Source: an uncultured Opitutia bacterium
Lineage (GTDB): Bacteria; Verrucomicrobiota; Verrucomicrobiia; Opitutales; UBA953
NCBI GenBank assembly: GCA_903924185.1
Contig: CAIYAN010000039.1
Span: 1-5,523 of the forward strand
Reading direction: 5' to 3'
Length of the DNA: 5,523 bases
Shown: piece after piece, positions 1 through 5,523 of the stretch
How the letters are laid out: each line of letters starts with the position of its first letter
Position numbering within the stretch: position 1 is the stretch's first letter
Program-made: the position numbers and the translations under genes
The notes under the pieces: model-generated
The model's input: only the letters and a program-made list of their open reading frames with translations
Told to the model about the DNA's origin: nothing
Database searches by the model: none

Positions 1-527
1 AGCAGGTCTCACCAGACCTCGATAAACAGATTGCGCAGAAACATGAGGCCTTCTGCCGGTTGAACCTCCAAGAAAAGTTTAACGAATTGGAAGCGACTTT
101 TGACATCATCTGCGACCTGGAAGATGGTATTTTCAGCCTCGCTGCCGCCCTGCGCGTCTTAGTCCGCGGTGGCATGGTCACCAACGATGACATCACGCCC
201 GACGGCTCGCTGACCTTAGAGTTCAAAGCGATGAAGGACGTTGAAGTGCCCAACGACTCGCCCGAGGACGTACCCGAGAACATACCCGTCGAACGCCCCC
301 TCGGTCTCACGGGCACTCCACAAGTGAACCTTACCGGTGGACTTAATAAGTCGACCAAGACGATCTCCAAGCTTTCTGATACCCAGCGCACCTTCCGACC
401 GGGTGAGATGCTCGATTTGACGGACGAGGAAGTGCTCGGTCTGAACATCACGGTCGCCAAGTTTTTTGATGGTCTCTTCCGTTCGGTCGAACACTACGGC
501 CGGTCCTCGCTGGGCGACCCTTCTTAA
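1..527 (+). CDS. Hypothetical protein, C-terminal part (5' end outside window)
   Basis: The reading frame is open from the left edge (first full codon at 3) to TAA at 525-527, giving 174 visible residues. A TTG at 60 could in principle be a start, but the frame stays open with normal codon use upstream of it, so the gene most likely begins outside the window. I do not recognise the family. The visible protein starts with a charged, probably helical stretch (about residues 5-60) containing a short hydrophobic patch (FSLAAALRVLV). An acidic, proline-rich linker with repeated VP/DVP-like units follows (about 82-99), then a Gly/Thr/Asn-rich segment. The C-terminal part has an acidic LDLTDEEV motif and a hydrophobic/aromatic helix (VAKFFDGLF). 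There is no transmembrane segment or signal peptide in the part seen. Codon choice is strongly C/G-ending, which supports this frame over the antisense one. The stop lies 9 bases before the transporter start, so the two genes are probably co-transcribed. No function is assigned. Confidence 0.72.
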   Translation, partial: QVSPDLDKQIAQKHEAFCRLNLQEKFNELEATFDIICDLEDGIFSLAAALRVLVRGGMVTNDDITPDGSLTLEFKAMKDVEVPNDSPEDVPENIPVERPLGLTGTPQVNLTGGLNKSTKTISKLSDTQRTFRPGEMLDLTDEEVLGLNITVAKFFDGLFRSVEHYGRSSLGDPS

Positions 528-536
528 GTCCGCGCC

Positions 537-1814
537 ATGGATGCGCCGGCCCAGATCACCCGACCGCGCCAAGCTTGGCTGTGGGTCGTCGGCGGCTTTC
601 TGTTCCAAGCGCTACCGGCGGCGATCAGGGAAGAAGCTCTGCCCGTTGCGCTTAAGAACATCGGTATCTCGAATACCCGCATCACCCAAGTGGTGGCGAT
701 TCTCGGCCTAGCCGTCGCGGTCAAGATTCTCTGGGCACCACTGATGCCACTGACTGGCCCGACCCGGCGTTTCATCCTCATCGCCCAAGCCGGCCTCCTG
801 CTCGCCCTGCTCGGCTTGGCCGCCCTCGTCGGACAAGCGTCCCAATCAACGGTCCTAATCCTTGGCACCTTAACCCTGGTTTCCGTTTTGTCGGCGGGCC
901 ACGACTACGCCCTAGATGGCTACTTTGTCTCTTCCTTGGACGACCAAGGACGGGCCAAGCATTCGGGCTTACTCAGCTTCGCCTCTAAAACTGGCCAAGT
1001 CATTGCCGGCCCAGGTCTGATTTGGTGGGCGGGCCACCAAATGAATCAGAACGTTTCTGCCAGTGACGCGTGGCAAGCCGCCCTCCTGCTCGCTATTGGC
1101 GTCGGGGCCCTCGCTTGGGTGGCTAATCAATACGCCTTTCGGCGTGAGCCCGCGATGGCTATCCCCACGGCGACGTTCGGCGACCGATTCGCGGGGATGC
1201 TCGGAGCCTTACGAGACATGGTCCGCGACCCGCGCTTCCCGGCTTTGCTTGGACTCATCTTCTTTTATCGCGCGAGTGAAATCCACATGGCACGAGTGCT
1301 GCCTTTATTCGCAATCTCTACCGCTGCCGAAGGGGGCTTGGCCCTCGGCAATGAAACCTACGCGGTGCTGCGTATCCCCACGGCTATCTTAGGCCTAGCC
1401 CTTGGCGGGCTCTTCGGGTCGTTCGTCGTCACCCAGCGTGGCTTAGCGAAATCCCTGCTCCCGCTAGGCTTGCTCATGCACCTACCCTTGCTGGGTATCG
1501 CTTGGCTCGCGGCCAACCCACAAGTCAGCCTGCCAACCATCAGCGTTCTCTTCTTTATCGAATACTTCGCTTATGGCGCAGGGGTTTGCGCGTTACTTCT
1601 GGCGATGATGAAAATGGCCGCTGGCGAAGAAGCGGCCACGCGCTACGCCCTGCTCTCGACGATCGCTTTGGTCGCCAGCTACTTGCCGGGACTATGGGCC
1701 GGCAGCCTGGCCCAACAGCTAGGCTACGCCCACTACTTCCTCTTCGCACTGACCCTCGCTATCCCTGGACTACTCGCTGCTTATTGGGGGCGACGGGCCT
1801 TTACCGACGGCTAA
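537..1814 (+). CDS. MFS transporter, AmpG/PAT-like (12 TM)
   Basis: A 425-residue integral inner-membrane protein with about twelve hydrophobic helices, near residues 13-31, 48-70, 78-99, 104-124, 146-165, 179-197, 235-260, 275-298, 304-325, 333-358, 370-391 and 398-417. A basic/amphipathic cytoplasmic loop (about 198-234) separates the two six-helix halves, as in major facilitator proteins. Features typical of the AmpG/PAT branch are visible: KILWAPLM at 63-70 at the end of TM2 (AmpG has KFLWAPL), HDYALDGY at 122-129 after TM4 (compare DxxxDAY in AmpG), and TRYALLS at 368-374 before TM11 (AmpG has TQYALLS). AmpG imports anhydromuropeptides for cell-wall recycling, and related proteins carry siderophores or acetyl-CoA. 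The sequence does not settle the substrate here, so no gene symbol is given. The ATG at 537 is chosen because TM1 starts 12 residues later; no Shine-Dalgarno precedes it. It follows the upstream gene by 9 bases, and its TAA interlocks with the TAG of the opposing M16 gene. Confidence 0.92.
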   Translation: MDAPAQITRPRQAWLWVVGGFLFQALPAAIREEALPVALKNIGISNTRITQVVAILGLAVAVKILWAPLMPLTGPTRRFILIAQAGLLLALLGLAALVGQASQSTVLILGTLTLVSVLSAGHDYALDGYFVSSLDDQGRAKHSGLLSFASKTGQVIAGPGLIWWAGHQMNQNVSASDAWQAALLLAIGVGALAWVANQYAFRREPAMAIPTATFGDRFAGMLGALRDMVRDPRFPALLGLIFFYRASEIHMARVLPLFAISTAAEGGLALGNETYAVLRIPTAILGLALGGLFGSFVVTQRGLAKSLLPLGLLMHLPLLGIAWLAANPQVSLPTISVLFFIEYFAYGAGVCALLLAMMKMAAGEEAATRYALLSTIALVASYLPGLWAGSLAQQLGYAHYFLFALTLAIPGLLAAYWGRRAFTDG

Positions 1815-4366
1815 ACCTTTTTCGGTAGGACGACTAAAGTCTGCGCGAGTTGGGGATCAAGGTAACGCTGCGCAAAAGACTGGACGGAACGTCCATCCGT
1901 TGCGGCCATGCGTCGATCCCACTCGGCATCGAAGTTAGCTCCCAATCCGACGAGTTCGCGCACCATCGCGCCCTGCATTCGAGCACCGGCGGATTGCCGG
2001 CCCTGACGACGGCTCACTCGCAGGCGACGCTTAGCGTCTTCAATTTCCTCGGGCTTAAACTGGCCTTTACGCAGGCGTACGAGTTCGGACTCCATTTCCT
2101 GAAGGACCTCTTGCGAGGCTTCGGCCGTCGTACCCGCATACAGGTAGAACATCCCTTGATCGACGGTCTCAACGCGGGTCGCCCCGACAAAATAGGCCAA
2201 GCCTTTCTCCTCGCGGACGCGATGGAAGAGGCCACTGGCCATGCCACTGAGTAATTCTTCCGCGATGTTAGCGGAGGTCACGAGGTCGGGGCCGAAGCCG
2301 CAATGTGGGTAGGCCACGCAAACGACAGCCTGCTCTCCGACGGCTTCATGGCGCTCACTTTGGGCTTTCCGTGGGGCGTGGGTGGGTAAACCTTTGGTGT
2401 CAAAGCCGACCTTAGGGAGATGCCCGAAACGGGCATCCACGAAGTCTAAGGCCATCTGGCGATCGTAGGAACCGCTGATGCCCACCACCAGGTTCCCCGC
2501 TACAACGAGTTGCTGATGTAAGCTCGCCAAATCGGCAGTCGTGATCGCCGCTAAAGTCTCCGGTGTGCCCGAAGCATCGACGCCGAGCGGGTGGTCGCCG
2601 AAGAACTGCTGCAGAAGACGCAGGCGGGCCTTTTCGACAATATCGTCCTCGGCCTCACGACAGGCCGCGATGGCGGCGGAGCGTTCCGTTTCGAAGGTTT
2701 CCGGTAATAATTTCGGGTAGAGCACGCCGTCGGTGACGAGTTCCGCAATCTTTGCAAAGTCCGAGCTCAGGGCTTCGCCCCAGACGCCGCAGGTGATTTG
2801 CGAACCGTAATCCGCAAAGGTTGCCCCCATGGCATCCACCTGACTCGCGACTTCTTCTTTAGTGCGCTTGGCCGTATCACGAGTGAGCAAGGTCGACAAT
2901 AAACCAGTAGTCCCACGCTTGCTGGCCTCTTCGTAGGCCGTGCCAGCAGCCACAAACACCCCGAAGCCGGCCTTGGGGATGGCTTCATCAGGCTGCAGGA
3001 GGACGCGGACGCCGTTTGCGAGGGTGATGAGTTCAAAGGTTTCGGAAGCAGGCGTCGGGCGGCGAGCTAGCACGACTTCTGCCGCCTTCTGTCCGCGCAT
3101 GGTCGCTTGGGTCACGGTCTCGGGCTTCAACCACTGCCGGGCAGACTTGGTGAGTTCGTCCGGCGTGACTTTGGCGAGTTCTTCGACACCACGGCGCGGC
3201 CAAGAGATGTCATGGCCCACACACGCGGCGTAACCATAACGCGCCACGGCGGCATGGATGTTCTTAAGGCCGTTGACCATCGCGACAACGGACTGGCGGC
3301 GCACCTTATCCAATTGGGTTTGCGAAACGCCTTTCTGGAGGAGTCCATCAATGACTTCAAAATAAGCCCGCTCAACCGCCGCCGCATCGGTGCCGGCATC
3401 TCCAATCCAGCTCAACCAGGCTAAGCCGACATCGCGGATACCCATGACATGCGCGTCGATAGCGTGGACCAGTTTGCGCTTCTCCCGGAGTTCATCCCAA
3501 AGCAAAGAGCTGTTCCCAGAACCCAGAACACCGAGGCATAAGTCCAGCGGTGCTCGGCCTGGTTCGAAGAAGCCCGGGACACGCCACGTCGCCACGCCCT
3601 TAGTGGTCGAGACATCACGAACTAAGTCGCAACGGCGGGGGCCTGCTTGAGGCGGTTCAAAGGCGGGAATCACCTCGAGGCCAGGGCGACGGGAGAAGCG
3701 CGCAAACCAACGTTCCGCTGAAGCAAAAGCTTCCTCTGGCTCCATGGAGCCACCCAGAGCGAGCACGACATTACTCGGGGCGTAACGACCCGCATGATAG
3801 GCGCGGAGATCTTCGGGGGTGATTCGGATAAAGAGTTCGCGGTGTCCGATAATCGGATGTCGCATCGGATGATTCCGTAAGGTCTCCGCCAGCACCTGCT
3901 CTGCCAAAATACTGTCGTGCTCATCATCGCGCATCGCGATTTCGCGGAGGATCACCTCGCGCTCCATCTTGCAGTCCGCGTCAGAAATCAAAGGGTCGAA
4001 GACCATCTCGGACAAAGCCTCCATCGCGGCTTCAAAGCCCTCCTGCGGGGCATCGATATGGTAGACGGTGCGGTCAAAGGTCGTGTAGGCGTTAGAATTA
4101 CCGCCCGAACGGTGGACGGCTTCGGTCAGTTCACGGTTCGTGAAACGCCCCGTGCCCTTGAAGACCATGTGTTCCAGGTAATGCGATATGCCGGAACCTT
4201 CCCAGCGCCCTTCCTGTGCGCTCCCAGTCCGCACCCATGCCTGGACTGTACATAAGCCAATGTGCGGACGGTGCACGTAGATGACCTCCAAGCCGTTCGC
4301 GAGTATGCGTCTTTCGGGGTCTGGGCCGGCAATCTGACTGAAGCTAAGGCCTTCAAGAAATGACAT
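1811..4366 (-). CDS. M16 family zinc metallopeptidase (insulinase/pitrilysin type, two modules)
   Basis: An 851-residue peptidase with both M16 halves in one chain, the usual arrangement for long bacterial M16 enzymes. The N-terminal module carries the inverted zinc motif HxxEH as HYLEH (residues 62-66, bases 4169-4183). E142, 76 residues after the last His, is the likely third zinc ligand, and E135 matches the auxiliary glutamate seven residues earlier in insulin-degrading enzyme. The C-terminal module starts near residue 443. It lacks HxxEH (GTTGLLSTLL stands there) but keeps the substrate-binding R718...Y725 pair in REEKGLAY, so the active site is probably formed by both halves closing together. 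No signal peptide or lipobox is seen, so a cytoplasmic location is likely; the substrate is unknown. Start choice: ATG at 4366 puts the conserved LANGLEV strand about 22 residues in. In-frame ATGs at 4426 and 4501 would add 20 or 45 residues of unlikely sequence with AGG and ATA codons, though 4426 has a weak GGGGA upstream. It is divergent from prfB. Confidence 0.95.
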   Translation of the reverse strand: MSFLEGLSFSQIAGPDPERRILANGLEVIYVHRPHIGLCTVQAWVRTGSAQEGRWEGSGISHYLEHMVFKGTGRFTNRELTEAVHRSGGNSNAYTTFDRTVYHIDAPQEGFEAAMEALSEMVFDPLISDADCKMEREVILREIAMRDDEHDSILAEQVLAETLRNHPMRHPIIGHRELFIRITPEDLRAYHAGRYAPSNVVLALGGSMEPEEAFASAERWFARFSRRPGLEVIPAFEPPQAGPRRCDLVRDVSTTKGVATWRVPGFFEPGRAPLDLCLGVLGSGNSSLLWDELREKRKLVHAIDAHVMGIRDVGLAWLSWIGDAGTDAAAVERAYFEVIDGLLQKGVSQTQLDKVRRQSVVAMVNGLKNIHAAVARYGYAACVGHDISWPRRGVEELAKVTPDELTKSARQWLKPETVTQATMRGQKAAEVVLARRPTPASETFELITLANGVRVLLQPDEAIPKAGFGVFVAAGTAYEEASKRGTTGLLSTLLTRDTAKRTKEEVASQVDAMGATFADYGSQITCGVWGEALSSDFAKIAELVTDGVLYPKLLPETFETERSAAIAACREAEDDIVEKARLRLLQQFFGDHPLGVDASGTPETLAAITTADLASLHQQLVVAGNLVVGISGSYDRQMALDFVDARFGHLPKVGFDTKGLPTHAPRKAQSERHEAVGEQAVVCVAYPHCGFGPDLVTSANIAEELLSGMASGLFHRVREEKGLAYFVGATRVETVDQGMFYLYAGTTAEASQEVLQEMESELVRLRKGQFKPEEIEDAKRRLRVSRRQGRQSAGARMQGAMVRELVGLGANFDAEWDRRMAATDGRSVQSFAQRYLDPQLAQTLVVLPKKV

Positions 4367-4500
4367 GCTGTTAGGTATGCCCCTCGGGCAGGCGGGCGCA
4401 AGCGTCTGGCGTGGGTTATTTACCATGTCTTTCCCCGCGCGCTTCGTCACCTCGGGCCAGCCAGAAGCGTTGCAGCGGGTGCAGTAAATCAACAATGCCA

Positions 4501-4529
4501 TTGAAAAACAAGGGGAGCCCCCCTATCCC
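4501..4529 (+). promoter_or_regulatory. Candidate prfB promoter (weak)
   Basis: TTGAAA at 4501-4506 matches five of six bases of a sigma-70 -35 box. After exactly 17 bases it is followed by TATCCC at 4524-4529, which matches only the first three bases of TATAAT. Transcription would begin near 4536, giving a leader of about 45 bases before the prfB ATG. The -10 match is poor, so this is only a candidate. It is the best spaced pair I found on the + strand here. Confidence 0.28.
4503..4524 (-). terminator. Intrinsic-terminator-like hairpin plus T-tract, - strand
   Basis: Read on the - strand, AGGGG, loop GGCT and CCCCT (4524 down to 4511) form a compact GC-rich 5-bp hairpin, followed at once by TGTTTTTC (4510 down to 4503). 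This is the form of a short rho-independent terminator. No gene ends here, since it lies between divergent starts, so it would only stop antisense transcripts leaving prfB before they enter the M16 gene. The stem is short and the T-tract is interrupted by a G, so confidence is low. It shares bases with the longer inverted repeat at 4507-4545, and the two folds are mutually exclusive. Confidence 0.28.
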
Positions 4530-4545
4530 CTTCTTTCCCCTTGTT
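4507..4545. repeat. 10-bp perfect inverted repeat with 19-base spacer upstream of prfB
   Basis: AACAAGGGGA at 4507-4516 is the exact reverse complement of TCCCCTTGTT at 4536-4545. The repeat is centred about 54 bases before the prfB ATG and spans the spacer, -10 box and likely start site of the candidate prfB promoter. It could be an operator bound by a dimeric regulator, a leader-RNA stem, or part of a terminator on the - strand. The base pairing is seen directly; the role is inference. Confidence 0.45.
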
Positions 4546-4579
4546 CCAAGGGTCTCTTCGCCCTTCCCGCTCTTCGTCC

Positions 4580-5523
4580 ATGTATATCCCCCCTGAAATC
4601 CGTGCCCATCTTGAGGAGGTTGAGCGCCGCTCTGGCTACCTCTGGAAGTTCCTGGATGTCGCCGGCAAGCAGGTGTTGATTGGTAAGCTGGAAGAACAGA
4701 TGACTGTCCCTAACTTCTGGGACAGCCAGAAGTCCGCTCAGAAGGTCATCTCCGAGTGCAACGGCTACAAGACTATCATCAGCCCGCAAATTACCTTTCG
4801 CCGGAAACTCGAAGATGCCAAGACCTTGGCGGAATTAATCGTCGAGTCCCCCGACGGCTCCGCCGATGCCGAGGTCGAAGAGCTGCGCACCCTCGCCAGC
4901 GACATGGTGGCTGAAGTTGCCGAACTCGAAATCGCCTCCTTCCTTTCCGGCTTACATGACAAGTCTAACGCCATCGTTACCGTAAAGGCCGGTGCGGGCG
5001 GTACCGAATCCAACGACTGGGCTGATTTACTCTTCCGCATGTATACCCGCTGGGCTGAACGCCGCGGCTTTAAGGTCGAAATCGAAGACGTCGCCGAAGG
5101 CGAAGGCGCTGGCATCAGTCAAGCCACCTTCCGCCTCGAAGGCCCTAACGCTTACGGTTACATCAAGGCAGAACGTGGCGTCCATCGGCTCGTTCGTATT
5201 TCCCCGTTCGACGCCAACGCGCGTCGCCACACATCGTTTGCCTCCGTGGACGTGGTCGCCGAAATCGACGACGACATTGAAATCGAGATTGAAGAAGCCG
5301 ACCTCCGGGTCGACGTCTACCGCTCCAGCGGTAAGGGCGGCCAGCACGTCAATAAGACCGAATCAGCAGTTCGCCTCACGCACATCCCCACCGGCATCGT
5401 GGTGGCTTGCCAACGCGAACGCTCGCAGGTCAAGAACCGGGCCTTGGCGATGAAGATCCTCCGCGCCCGTATCTACGAAAAGACCCTCGACGACAAGCGC
5501 GCCGAGATGGAGAAGTACTACGG
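4580..5523 (+). CDS. prfB: Peptide chain release factor 2 (RF2), 3' end outside window
   Basis: RF2 recognises UGA and UAA stop codons in the ribosomal A site and triggers release of the finished protein. The window holds 314 residues; E. coli RF2 has 365, so about 50 are missing at the right edge. The helical N-terminal domain (about 1-120) is followed by the release-factor core with AGAGGTESNDWADLL (137-151). The stop-codon-reading tripeptide SPF is at 208-210 (bases 5201-5209); SPF marks RF2, whereas RF1 has PxT. The catalytic GGQ is at 253-255 (5336-5344) in SSGKGGQHVNKTESAVR. The ATG at 4580 is chosen because R17-S18 and L25-D26 then fall at the same positions as in E. coli RF2. No Shine-Dalgarno precedes it. 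The usual in-frame UGA and +1 frameshift around codon 26 are absent: the frame runs straight through CTG GAT at 4652-4657. It is transcribed divergently from the M16 peptidase gene. Confidence 0.97.
   Translation, partial: MYIPPEIRAHLEEVERRSGYLWKFLDVAGKQVLIGKLEEQMTVPNFWDSQKSAQKVISECNGYKTIISPQITFRRKLEDAKTLAELIVESPDGSADAEVEELRTLASDMVAEVAELEIASFLSGLHDKSNAIVTVKAGAGGTESNDWADLLFRMYTRWAERRGFKVEIEDVAEGEGAGISQATFRLEGPNAYGYIKAERGVHRLVRISPFDANARRHTSFASVDVVAEIDDDIEIEIEEADLRVDVYRSSGKGGQHVNKTESAVRLTHIPTGIVVACQRERSQVKNRALAMKILRARIYEKTLDDKRAEMEKYY

Larger units (their letters stand above)
4367..4579. other. Divergent intergenic region between M16 gene and prfB
   Basis: These 213 bases separate the outward-facing M16 (-) and prfB (+) starts and should hold both promoters. 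The left part (4367-4500) is GC-rich and holds an in-frame 5' extension of the M16 reading frame (ATGs at 4426 and 4501) that I treat as mostly non-coding. I found no convincing -35/-10 pair for M16 there. The right part (4501-4579) has unusual composition: a short A-tract, then a strongly C/T-rich strand with three CCCCT units (4520-4524, 4527-4531, 4537-4541) and a 10-bp inverted repeat. A second small hairpin is possible at 4548-4565 (AAGGG/CCCTT, 8-base loop), ending 14 bases before the prfB ATG. There is no Shine-Dalgarno directly before prfB. Confidence 0.6.

Noticed and set aside
216..608. Open frame on the - strand opposite the first gene
   Set aside because: It lies antisense to a frame with clear C/G-ending codon bias and overlaps the transporter start; low-complexity Arg/Gly-rich product, so a shadow.
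1850..2254. + strand open frame opposite the M16 C-terminal module
   Set aside because: Antisense shadow of a well-conserved peptidase region containing the REEKGLAY motif.
2761..3040. Possible inactivated peptidase because the second M16 module lacks HxxEH
   Set aside because: In M16 enzymes the C-terminal module normally lacks the zinc motif; the N-terminal module keeps all expected ligands, so the enzyme should be active.
4470..4498. TTGCAG, 17 bases, CAATGC as a prfB promoter
   Set aside because: The -10 element matches the consensus at only one base; the pair at 4501-4529 is better.
4613..4620. GAGGAGGT as a ribosome-binding site for a shorter RF2, or as the frameshift stimulator
   Set aside because: No in-frame start codon lies 5-12 bases downstream, and it is about 31 bases before the position equivalent to the frameshift, far from the 3-base spacing needed. 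It is explained by two GAG codons.
4992..5453. Long + strand open frame inside prfB in another frame
   Set aside because: The prfB frame contains SPF, GGQ and full release-factor homology over the same bases; the alternative product is Ser/Arg/Thr-rich and not protein-like.

Overview
The window is chromosomal bacterial DNA. It is moderately GC-rich, densely coded, and GC-biased at third codon positions. None of the three visible gene starts has a convincing Shine-Dalgarno sequence. Together with the long two-module M16 peptidase, this suggests a Gram-negative-type lineage with weak Shine-Dalgarno use, such as Verrucomicrobiota or a relative. That placement is inference and I hold it loosely.

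Layout from left to right: (1) the 3' end of an unrecognised gene on the + strand (to 527); (2) nine bases later, a complete + strand gene (537-1814) for a 12-helix major facilitator transporter of the AmpG/PAT type, probably in the same operon; (3) a converging - strand gene (1811-4366) for a full-length two-module M16 zinc peptidase, whose stop codon interlocks with that of the transporter (4-base overlap); (4) a divergent intergenic region of 213 bases (4367-4579), with a C-rich tract and a 10-bp inverted repeat; (5) the first 314 codons of prfB (peptide chain release factor 2) on the + strand from 4580, cut by the right edge.

The genes form no obvious single pathway. The transporter may import cell-wall fragments or another small solute, the M16 enzyme probably degrades peptides or processes proteins, and prfB is core translation machinery. 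I see no mobile element, CRISPR array, tRNA or rRNA, and no evidence of an undescribed defence or biosynthetic system. The points most worth a second look are the inverted repeat ahead of prfB, the absence of the usual prfB programmed frameshift, the interlocked stop codons, and the unidentified gene paired with the transporter.
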